Below, in pieces: positions 30,080-37,151 of a DNA stretch of 64,000 bases; position 1 is the first letter of the stretch, and each line of letters begins with the position of its first letter. Source of the stretch: Nostoc parmelioides FACHB-3921. GTDB taxonomy: Bacteria; Cyanobacteriota; Cyanobacteriia; Cyanobacteriales; Nostocaceae. The stretch spans positions 1 to 64,000 of the forward strand of contig NZ_JACJQL010000005.1 in the NCBI RefSeq assembly GCF_014696625.1. The letters are read 5' to 3'. A program made the position numbers and the translations under genes. Below the pieces are notes generated by a model, which was not told where the DNA came from, did not search any database, and saw only the letters and a program-made list of their open reading frames with translations.

Positions 30080-30646
30080 ATGGTTGCAAGTCCAGACCGG
30101 AATTATATGTCTCCTCAAGAATATTTGGAATGGGAAGAACGCCAAGATATTAAATATGAGTATGTCAATGGTGAAGTTTTTGCCAAGACTGGGGAAACTC
30201 TTCCTCACACTACTATTGCTTTAAACTTAGCCTCAGCATTAAAAAGCCATGTACGCGGTGGTTCCTGTCGTGCTTTTATGTCTGACGCGAAAGTAGCAGT
30301 ATCTGAGGGTATGTCGTTTCATTACCCTGATGTTGTTGTGAGTTGTGATGAAAGAGATAGACAGGCTATTAAATTTCTTCAGTATCCTTGTCTAATTGTC
30401 GAAGTTTTATCTCCAAGTACGGAAGCTTACGACCAAGGTGCTAAATTTAAGCAATATCGCCGCATTCAAACCTTAAAAGAATACGTCCTAATTGATGCAG
30501 AAAAAATCAATTTAGATTGTTTTCGGTTAAATGAAAACGGTATTTGGGAGTTGTATTCTTACGAAGAGGGAAACGAGGTTTATTTGCAGAGTATTGATTT
30601 TCGCTTTCCCATATCTTTGGTTTATGAGGATATATTTTTGGGTTAA
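30080..30646 (+). CDS. Uma2-family (DUF820) restriction-endonuclease-fold protein
   Basis: The 188-residue protein has the Uma2 pattern: YMSPQEYLEWEERQDIKYEYVNGEV at the start (quoted in part as YMSPQEYLEW), SDAKVAV, FHYPDVVVSCDE and CLIVEVLSPSTEAYDQGAKF. The Asp of YPDVVV and the VEVLS glutamate fit a PD-(D/E)XK active site. Uma2 proteins are abundant in cyanobacteria and their substrates are not known. The start at 30080 is supported by AAGGGAG 6 bases upstream; an in-frame start at 30053 would put that site inside the gene. It may be a late insertion in the island rather than a part of the Dnd system. Confidence 0.85.
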   Translation: MVASPDRNYMSPQEYLEWEERQDIKYEYVNGEVFAKTGETLPHTTIALNLASALKSHVRGGSCRAFMSDAKVAVSEGMSFHYPDVVVSCDERDRQAIKFLQYPCLIVEVLSPSTEAYDQGAKFKQYRRIQTLKEYVLIDAEKINLDCFRLNENGIWELYSYEEGNEVYLQSIDFRFPISLVYEDIFLG

Positions 30647-30711
30647 TTTTCACGCAGAGACTAGGAGAGATTGTTAGATTAAAATTATCTACACTTTCTA
30701 TTAAGTGGTTG

Positions 30712-31263
30712 ATGAATATCAAAACTGAGGCGAATATTGAAGAATTGTACAGCTTACCTGACAATTGTAAAGCAGAAATTGTCAATGAAAAATTAGTGTT
30801 GATGTCTCCAACTGGATTTTTACCAGGACGTGCTGGGGGTGAAATTTATGCAAGTCTGCGGGACTATGAACGTCTGACAAAAAGCGGTTACGCTTTGCCT
30901 GATAATGTTGGTTTCTTGATTAATCTTCCTCATCGACGTTCGTTAAGTCCTGATGCTGCGTTTTATCGTGGACAACCTACAGGCGGAAAGTTTCTGAATG
31001 GTGCGCCTGTGTTTGCGGTTGAAGTGAGAAGTGAAAATGATTATGGGGATAAAGCTGAGGAAGAAATGGCAAAAAAACGTCGTGATTATTTTGCGGCTGG
31101 TACTTTGGTGGTGTGGGACGTAGATGTACTCAAGGACGAAGTGATTAGAGTGTATTGTGCTGACAACCCAGAACAAATGCAGGTTTATCACCGTGGTGAA
31201 GTAGCAGAAGCTGAAACTACTTTACCAGTATGGTCTATGCCGGTAGATAATTTGTTTATGTAG
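30712..31263 (+). CDS. Second Uma2-family (DUF820) protein
   Basis: The 183-residue protein is only distantly similar to its neighbour but has the same core: ELYSLPDNCKAEIVNEKLV, LSPDAAFYRG (the Asp) and PVFAVEVRSENDYGDKAEEE (the Glu), then VVWDVD. It belongs to the subgroup with VRSENDYG in place of LSPST. Nuclease activity is likely from the fold but unproven. An ATG at 30712 is preferred to the overlapping TTG at 30709. The two Uma2 genes are tandem but too different to be a recent duplication. Confidence 0.82.
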   Translation: MNIKTEANIEELYSLPDNCKAEIVNEKLVLMSPTGFLPGRAGGEIYASLRDYERLTKSGYALPDNVGFLINLPHRRSLSPDAAFYRGQPTGGKFLNGAPVFAVEVRSENDYGDKAEEEMAKKRRDYFAAGTLVVWDVDVLKDEVIRVYCADNPEQMQVYHRGEVAEAETTLPVWSMPVDNLFM

Positions 31264-31371
31264 ACTATGTGGGTGTAAGTGCAACCCATCGCTCTTTTAC
31301 TTGGTATAAAATTATAAGAAGTGACACTTGTACCTTTCGGTTAAAATAGCAACAAAGTAGAGATTCAATTC

Positions 31372-31842
31372 ATGGCTGCAAACAGAATCAGGGTTGCTAA
31401 AGATAAGGCTGAGTTAGTGAAATCACTTTTAGCATCAAAAGACACAACCGGCCCTTTTCAGACTTATGTAGAAGTCATGGTTTTTGCAGCTGCATTGGGC
31501 GTTAAATATAAAAAGCGAGTTCCTCTTGGTGAAACGACTAAAAGAGAACCTTCCCCCATTCCCCAAGAAAATTTTGCATCATTGGGACATGAGCTAATCA
31601 TTAAATTATTAGCCATCAATGAAACACATGATATAGAAATAATTTCTTCTAGAGAAGAAGAGTATGAAGATAAACGTACCGAAATATTTGAAGAATATGC
31701 TAACGGAGGACTAGCAATATTAGAAACTGAATTACGTGGTTCCGTTGATTATTCAGAACGGATTCTCTTATTTTTAATTTCCGAGAGAGATAATAAAGAA
31801 ACATTAGAAGAAGAATTTGATTTAAGTAAATTCTTACCCTAA
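31372..31842 (+). CDS. dnd system-associated protein (type 4)
   Basis: The 156-residue soluble, charged protein begins MAANRIRVAKDKAELVKSLL and contains VEVMVFAAALGVKYKKRVPL and LGHELIIKLLAINETHDIEI. This pattern matches, as I recall it, a family repeatedly found beside dnd genes and called dnd system-associated protein 4; its biochemical role is unknown. The acidic C-terminus (about 120-156) is helical. It ends 13 bases before the HNH endonuclease gene, so the two are very probably an operon. The family call is from memory and should be treated as moderate. Confidence 0.7.
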   Translation: MAANRIRVAKDKAELVKSLLASKDTTGPFQTYVEVMVFAAALGVKYKKRVPLGETTKREPSPIPQENFASLGHELIIKLLAINETHDIEIISSREEEYEDKRTEIFEEYANGGLAILETELRGSVDYSERILLFLISERDNKETLEEEFDLSKFLP

Positions 31843-31855
31843 TTCAAATTAATAT

Positions 31856-32797
31856 ATGAAAAATATAGATTATTATTGCCAGTCATTTTCTCAGTTAAAT
31901 GTAAGTAGTACTCGCAAGCGTGGTAATGCTCAATATAAACCAATTTTAGTTTTAACGGTAATTGATTTGATTACCCAAGGACTTATTACTGATAATCAAA
32001 TTCGAGTTTCTGAAGAATTAATTCAAACATTTACTTGTTATTGGAGTATCTTAGGTTCTGAATCTTATAAAGGTGGTTTACACTATCCGTTCTTTCATTT
32101 ACAGAGTGATGGGTTTTGGCACTTAGTATTTAAGCCCGAATTTAATGGATTACAACCAAAAACAACTAATAAGCTGAAAGAAGCTGTTGAATATGCTTAT
32201 CTTGATAAAGAACTATTCAATTTTTTACAAAATGAGTCTCCCAGACAAGAATTAATTGATGCACTGGTAACAACGTTTTTTCAAGAACAACAGGATGAAC
32301 TTGAAGAGATGTTACAAATTAATCAATCTTTTCAAGATGCTGACTTAGCTACAGAAACATCATCTGGCTCAATAAACTTAGAAAATAATCCAACATGGGG
32401 CTTTAGAAAAGCAATTATTAGAAATGCTTTTTTCCGAAAAACTATTGTTCGCGTTTATGACTACAAATGTGCATTTTGTGGTTTAAGAGTGACTAAAGCC
32501 ATAAATCAAAATATTGTGGATGGCGCACACATCAAACCATTTGCACAATTCTATGACAGTAGAATCCATAATGGTATTGCTCTTTGCAAAAATCACCACT
32601 GGGCTTTTGACCGTGGTTGGTTTACTGTGGATGAGCAGTATAAAATCATTGTTAGCAAAGAATTACAAGAAATATCCCCCCACAGTAAACCCATGAAAGA
32701 TTTTCATGGCGAAAGACTACTCCTACCAAATCAAGAGCAATATTTACCAGAGTTAGAATCCCTGCAATGGCATCGCCAAAATGTATTTCAAGCGTAG
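31856..32797 (+). CDS. HNH endonuclease with putative DNA sulfur-binding N-terminal domain
   Basis: The 313-residue protein has two halves. The C-terminal part (about 185-270) is an HNH nuclease: YKCAFCGLRVTKA (zinc-type Cys pair), GAHIKPFAQ (His225), and NGIALCKNHHWAFDRGWF with the Asn and the final His. The N-terminal part (about 15-140), with KPILVLTVIDLITQG and LHYPFFHLQSDGFWHL, resembles the sulfur-binding domain of ScoMcrA-type restriction enzymes, which cut phosphorothioated DNA. That match is by pattern only. It follows the dnd-associated gene by 13 bases and converges on dndB with no gap. It is a candidate nuclease of the island's restriction arm. Confidence 0.82.
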   Translation: MKNIDYYCQSFSQLNVSSTRKRGNAQYKPILVLTVIDLITQGLITDNQIRVSEELIQTFTCYWSILGSESYKGGLHYPFFHLQSDGFWHLVFKPEFNGLQPKTTNKLKEAVEYAYLDKELFNFLQNESPRQELIDALVTTFFQEQQDELEEMLQINQSFQDADLATETSSGSINLENNPTWGFRKAIIRNAFFRKTIVRVYDYKCAFCGLRVTKAINQNIVDGAHIKPFAQFYDSRIHNGIALCKNHHWAFDRGWFTVDEQYKIIVSKELQEISPHSKPMKDFHGERLLLPNQEQYLPELESLQWHRQNVFQA

Positions 32798-34396
32798 TTA
32801 CAAGACGGGCGGAAGCCCTACCTCCTTTGGTTCAACTAACTCACCATTAAACCCAATTGTTTTATTTTCTACAGTCCTAGCATTAGCCAAAGCCTTACGA
32901 AGTTCAGCACGTTCCATAGAATCTTGAATTCCGCCAAGGATATAAATTAATAACTTTGTGGCCAATTCCTTTCCTGAAACCTGCACTCGCTTTTTATTAG
33001 GGTCATACAATACCCCATACCACAGAGATTGAGGGTATTCCATACCAGTAAAACCCCCTTGCTGGTCAAACTTGCGTAACTTCTTAAAAATGCTGGCTAC
33101 AGACAAACCTTTTTTAAAAACTAAAAATCCTAAAGCTTGCGCTAAAGCCACTTGTGCTACAGGACGAAAAAGTATATTTGCTTCACCACCGCCCTTTTCA
33201 AAACTGAAGCGTCGTAAAATAGGTGTATCTTCGTGTTCCAAAATCTTATAACTAGGTAAGCTTGCCAAGTTATCAAAGAGTTTGGTGAATTCTGCAATTC
33301 CCTCCTCAATTTCCTCATCTTCTGGACGCATAGGAATTAAACCTTTCTCAAAAGGTTTCCAGTGTGGGAATTTTTGACCCAAGTATCTTTCTGACATATC
33401 TTGCAATGCTTGCAAAGTTGTCAAAACTGTGGAATTTGCTGCTACTGTTGCACTATTCCAATTAACGCGGGGGTTACGATTTGGTTTTTGTTCCAAAAGC
33501 GGATGAGTAACTGCAATTTTTCGCGCCACAATTGCAAAACCATCATCTTCGTTTAGCTGTGCTAACTGACCTTTAGTTAACGGTGCAGCCATTAAGTTAA
33601 CATGAACAAAAACTGACCTTACCCTTCGCCTTGCTTCGGTGCGAGTCTCCCCAGCATTCACCGCGCAAATGAACTCAATACCTATTTTTTCTTTGGGTAA
33701 ACTTTGTAAATAATCAGGGTCTACTTGATACTGCTCTAGCAAATCTGACACCGTGATAAAACTATCATCAGCAGTTTTATCCTTTTTATATCGCTGGAGT
33801 TTGCCAGTTTTGATTAACTCTATCAACCCCTGCACTCCCATTAATCGATGTTGACCATCTAATGCGTAAATGCTGACGTTATCCTCAGAAACGTTGAGCA
33901 AGCCGACCTTACCATCTTGATCCAGGGGTGTAAAATCAGTAGTAGACTTTCTCGCACGTCCTTCACTATCCCAATTATCAGCTTTGGGTTTATCTACCCA
34001 AGACTGATTAATTACCACTAGGACTGGTGGAAACTTATGATTTTTTCTAGCTGCTAAATACTGAACAAGGGGTGCTTGACGTGACCAGTCAAGGGGACGC
34101 TGTTGAATTTCGTCAATACTATCCGCGTCAATTTCGACGTTATCAGTCTCTGCATTATACTTTTTTTGCAGCAGAGGTAAACCAGAGGCAAAGTGAACCC
34201 TACTTGCAAACCATTCCAGAGTGACAGACCCTACATAAGCCTCTGTACCCCCCATCTCGGTTTTTTGAACGAGAATTTGGTTTTCTTTCTGTAAAAACTT
34301 GTCTAAAAGTAAAGCTAGTACCTGTTTTTCCTTGTCTTTTCGCTCTAAGTAATCTCTAGCAGTATCAGCAGTTGGGTCAGATGCAGTATCTCTCAT
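32798..34396 (-). CDS. dndB: DndB-like DGQHR-domain protein
   Basis: The 532-residue protein carries the defining motif IYALDGQHRLMGV (Asp180-Gly-Gln-His-Arg) and the later VFVHVNLMAAPLTKGQL region of DndB. Classical DndB is roughly 360-380 residues and represses the dnd operon in Salmonella and relatives, affecting modification frequency. This one is longer, with an extra N-terminal segment of about 100 residues and a longer C-terminus, so it is a divergent DndB-type protein. It is transcribed away from dndC across a 157-base shared region with repeated AT-rich palindromes, a layout that would suit autoregulation. Its stop abuts the stop of the HNH gene. Confidence 0.85.
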   Translation of the reverse strand: MRDTASDPTADTARDYLERKDKEKQVLALLLDKFLQKENQILVQKTEMGGTEAYVGSVTLEWFASRVHFASGLPLLQKKYNAETDNVEIDADSIDEIQQRPLDWSRQAPLVQYLAARKNHKFPPVLVVINQSWVDKPKADNWDSEGRARKSTTDFTPLDQDGKVGLLNVSEDNVSIYALDGQHRLMGVQGLIELIKTGKLQRYKKDKTADDSFITVSDLLEQYQVDPDYLQSLPKEKIGIEFICAVNAGETRTEARRRVRSVFVHVNLMAAPLTKGQLAQLNEDDGFAIVARKIAVTHPLLEQKPNRNPRVNWNSATVAANSTVLTTLQALQDMSERYLGQKFPHWKPFEKGLIPMRPEDEEIEEGIAEFTKLFDNLASLPSYKILEHEDTPILRRFSFEKGGGEANILFRPVAQVALAQALGFLVFKKGLSVASIFKKLRKFDQQGGFTGMEYPQSLWYGVLYDPNKKRVQVSGKELATKLLIYILGGIQDSMERAELRKALANARTVENKTIGFNGELVEPKEVGLPPVL

Positions 34397-34401
34397 ATTA
34401 A

Positions 34402-34478
34402 TTTTTAAAAACTTAGTCTTGTAGTGTAGCTATATTTTCCAAAAAGTTAGATACTAGTTAATCAGTTTTTAAAAACTT
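34402..34478. promoter_or_regulatory. Paired palindromes in the dndB-dndC divergent region
   Basis: TTTTTAAAAACTT occurs at 34402-34414 and 34466-34478, 64 bases apart. The second lies inside the perfect palindrome AGTTTTTAAAAACT (34464-34477). The first is just upstream of the dndB start and the second about 76 bases before dndC. Possible operators for DndB or another repressor; AT-richness makes chance occurrence possible. Confidence 0.5.
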
Positions 34479-34553
34479 TTTGGCAACCCGCGCATTCCAT
34501 TCGTTGGGTCAGAAAAAACGCGGTAACGCCCGAATGTTCACAGGTAGGGAGCA

Positions 34554-36176
34554 ATGAGTACAACACAACAGCCAGAAAATAAAGGTCAGCAAAAACGTAC
34601 TGTAGCAGAGTTAGTGGAGTATATCCAAGCTCTGACTACTGAAATTCAAGAATTGTATTGTTTAGATGCGATACCTTGGGTTGTTGGTTATTCAGGTGGA
34701 AAAGACAGCACTGCTACTTTACAGCTCGTTTGGAATGCCATATCATCTCTACCGCCAGAAAGGCGGAACAAAACAATATACGTTATCACCACAGATACCC
34801 TAGTAGAGAATCCTATTGTTGCTACTTGGGTACGAAATTCTCTCAAAGAAATGACTGTGGCTGCTAAAAAACAAGGAATGCCAGTTGAACCCCATTTACT
34901 ACAGCCAGAGATAAAAGAAACTTTCTGGGTGAGCTTGATTGGTAAAGGTTATCCAGCGCCAAAAGGAAAATTTCGTTGGTGTACAGACCGCCTAAAAATT
35001 CATCCCTCTAACCGATTTATTCGTGATGTAGTCAGAGCCAAAGGGGAAGTCATTCTTGTTTTAGGTACGCGCAAAAATGAAAGTGTAAAACGTGCTATCT
35101 CGATGGAAAAACATCAAGCAGGCAGTCTCAGGGAACGTCTCAATTCTAATTTAATTTCATCTAAATCCTTACTATACAATAGCGCCAGCCTACCAAATTC
35201 TTTTATTTATAGTCCTCTAGAAGATTGGCGTACAGATGAAGTTTGGATTTATCTTAATCAGTGGCAAAATCCTTGGGGTTACAACAATAAAGATTTATTT
35301 TCTATGTATCGAGGAGCAACAGCCGATAACGAATGCCCCCTAGTTGTTGATACTTCTACCCCTAGCTGTGGTGATTCTCGTTTTGGTTGCTGGGTTTGTA
35401 CAATTGTCAATAAAGATAAATCGATGGAGGCTATGATTCAGAATGATGAAGAAAAAGAATGGATGCAGCCTCTATTAGATATCCGTAATGAATTAGATAA
35501 TGAGAATGACCAACATAAAAGAGACTTTCGCCGCCTTCGCGGGGAGGTTCAACTAGTTGAGCGTCATAAGGATGGAGAAACTCGCGTTGAACCAATTTAT
35601 GGGCCTTATACTAAAGATTCGCGCGAATATTGGTTAAAACGATTATTAGAAGCACAAACCTACATTCGCCGCACAGCACCAGAAAATATGCGCGATATTA
35701 CTTTGATATCTCTAGAAGAACTGAGCGAAATTCGCCGTATTTGGTTAGAAGAAAAACACGAATTTGATGATAGCTTACCCCGCATTTATCAAGAGATAAC
35801 TGGTGAAGAATTCAAAGACCCGCGTCCTGGTGCAGACCTTAGTTTATTAGGTAGCGATGAATGGTCTGTGTTAGAAGAAATCTGTGCAGGCGATGGTATG
35901 CACCTGGAACTGATGGCGAAACTTTTGGACACAGAACGCCAATATCGGAAAATGTCTCGTCGTGTGGGAATCTACGAAACTTTAGAAAAATGTTTTGCTA
36001 CCAGTTCTCGTTCTAAGGATGAAGCAGTTAAAAATGCTCATTTAAAACGAGATTTGAAAACAGCAGTTGAACAAGGTGATATTGAAAAAGTCAAGCAGTT
36101 AACGTTAGCAGACTTTAATACGCCTGATGTAATGACAAACGCGACCAATACACCAAGTGATGAAACTGTTAAGTAG
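34554..36176 (+). CDS. dndC: DndC, phosphorothioation sulfurtransferase/ATP pyrophosphatase
   Basis: The 540-residue protein is of the PAPS-reductase-like family. The PP-loop SGGKDS is at residues 47-52 in WVVGYSGGKDSTATLQL. A cysteine-rich region (about 260-290, with DNECPLVVDTSTPSCGD and RFGCWVCTIV) supplies the ligands for the 4Fe-4S cluster known in DndC. DndC activates the DNA backbone with ATP and passes sulfur from the desulfurase DndA or its substitute. GGTAGGGAG lies just upstream of the ATG. It is first in the dndC-D-E series, but dndD follows only after a 975-base interruption containing a divergent regulator pair. Confidence 0.95.
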   Translation: MSTTQQPENKGQQKRTVAELVEYIQALTTEIQELYCLDAIPWVVGYSGGKDSTATLQLVWNAISSLPPERRNKTIYVITTDTLVENPIVATWVRNSLKEMTVAAKKQGMPVEPHLLQPEIKETFWVSLIGKGYPAPKGKFRWCTDRLKIHPSNRFIRDVVRAKGEVILVLGTRKNESVKRAISMEKHQAGSLRERLNSNLISSKSLLYNSASLPNSFIYSPLEDWRTDEVWIYLNQWQNPWGYNNKDLFSMYRGATADNECPLVVDTSTPSCGDSRFGCWVCTIVNKDKSMEAMIQNDEEKEWMQPLLDIRNELDNENDQHKRDFRRLRGEVQLVERHKDGETRVEPIYGPYTKDSREYWLKRLLEAQTYIRRTAPENMRDITLISLEELSEIRRIWLEEKHEFDDSLPRIYQEITGEEFKDPRPGADLSLLGSDEWSVLEEICAGDGMHLELMAKLLDTERQYRKMSRRVGIYETLEKCFATSSRSKDEAVKNAHLKRDLKTAVEQGDIEKVKQLTLADFNTPDVMTNATNTPSDETVK

Positions 36177-36367
36177 GTCGGTGTAAATAATTATTGTTGG
36201 AATAAGGCAGGGGGCAGGGAGCAGGGAGCAGGGGGAGAAAGCGTTTGAGCCTTATTTACTTTTCTTTACATAGTTTGGTTTTATTGCATCGACTTACTTA
36301 CCACAAAATCAGGTGCTAAGGCGAAGGCTTGGGCAAATAAGAAATTCAAAAATAAAGAGACAAAGGC

Positions 36368-36613
36368 TTAAGCTGGTTTATCATCGTCGTCACAATCTCC
36401 CAAGTACAACCTGATAAACTCCTCTGCTGCGGCTGGATTAATTTTCTTCAGCGCATCCCGAATTTCCAGCACTGCATCAGCTACAGGGTCCATTATCTCA
36501 TTTACCCAACGATGAACATTAGAACGTCCTGTTCCCATTGTGACTGCTAACTTGTTTTGGCTGATGCCGTAGATTTCTAACACCTGTTTCAGCGCTTTTC
36601 CTGCTTTTCCCAT
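36368..36613 (-). CDS. XRE-type helix-turn-helix repressor
   Basis: The 81-residue protein is almost entirely a Cro/C1-type DNA-binding domain, with YGISQNKLAVTMGTGRSNVH forming the helix-turn-helix (about residues 15-34) and an acidic tail (CDDDDKPA). It is divergent from the 84-codon gene at 36737, and the 123-base space between holds two related 18-bp palindromes, the natural operators for such a repressor. It may control itself and the partner gene, and perhaps dndD downstream. It sits between dndC and dndD on the opposite strand. There is no evidence that it is part of a toxin-antitoxin pair beyond the layout. Confidence 0.82.
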   Translation of the reverse strand: MGKAGKALKQVLEIYGISQNKLAVTMGTGRSNVHRWVNEIMDPVADAVLEIRDALKKINPAAAEEFIRLYLGDCDDDDKPA

Positions 36614-36649
36614 GCCTCTGATTGTGTCAAAGGCTTATTACTAAGTAAA

Positions 36650-36703
36650 TGTGCCGTATAAGCGACAAAAGGTGTAATATACTTATGTCCCTTATAAGGG
36701 ACA
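36650..36703. promoter_or_regulatory. Two 18-bp operator-like palindromes
   Basis: TGTCCCTTATAAGGGACA at 36686-36703 is a perfect palindrome. TGTGCCGTATAAGCGACA at 36650-36667 matches it at 15 of 18 positions, 36 bases away. They lie between the XRE repressor and the divergent 84-codon gene, and TATACT (near 36677) between them could be a -10 element. Confidence 0.75.
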
Positions 36704-36736
36704 ACGCGTTTTATTTAGGAAAACATCTGAATCCCA

Positions 36737-36991
36737 ATGACTAAAAGCTTCTTGGCAGATACCTGTATAACTCCTACACCGCTTATTTCGTCGGATGATT
36801 CAACAGAAACGACACCAGCCAGAGAGTCTGTAAAAGTAGTAATTTTCGGAACCAAAACAGGTGTCAACAACACAATTCTCACACTCTACAAACTGGGTTT
36901 TGCTCAAGTTAACGAATGGAGTCCTTTATTACCTAGTTCTAACCCTGGTGAAGTGATGAGTATATTAACAAGGCATATTGTGACGACTTAA
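36737..36991 (+). CDS. Conserved-looking small hypothetical protein
   Basis: The 84-residue protein has a Thr/Ser-rich N-terminus and a compact C-terminal part containing VKVVIFGTKTGVNNTILTLY, then GFAQVNEWSPLL and NPGEVMSILTRHI. I recall similar short proteins in Nostoc/Anabaena genomes, without a function. No cysteine pair, membrane segment or catalytic motif is visible. The XRE repressor faces it across the palindromic operators, so its expression is probably tightly controlled. Whether it belongs with Dnd or is an unrelated insertion cannot be decided here. Confidence 0.6.
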   Translation: MTKSFLADTCITPTPLISSDDSTETTPARESVKVVIFGTKTGVNNTILTLYKLGFAQVNEWSPLLPSSNPGEVMSILTRHIVTT

Positions 36992-37151
36992 CTTAAAAAG
37001 TGGTAACGTGGGCAATGCCAACCTACCCCTGTAGTAATACCTTACTTCTCTGTGTTTCCGTGGTGAAAACCATTTTTAACCTACAGAAACACAGAGATAA
37101 AAATTGCAGTTATACATATTGAACCCATCTACACGGGTTGAACATAAATTA

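Noticed and set aside
36205..36240. G-rich tract after dndC as a terminator
   Set aside because: It is a GGGAGCA-type simple repeat with no inverted arm or T-tract.
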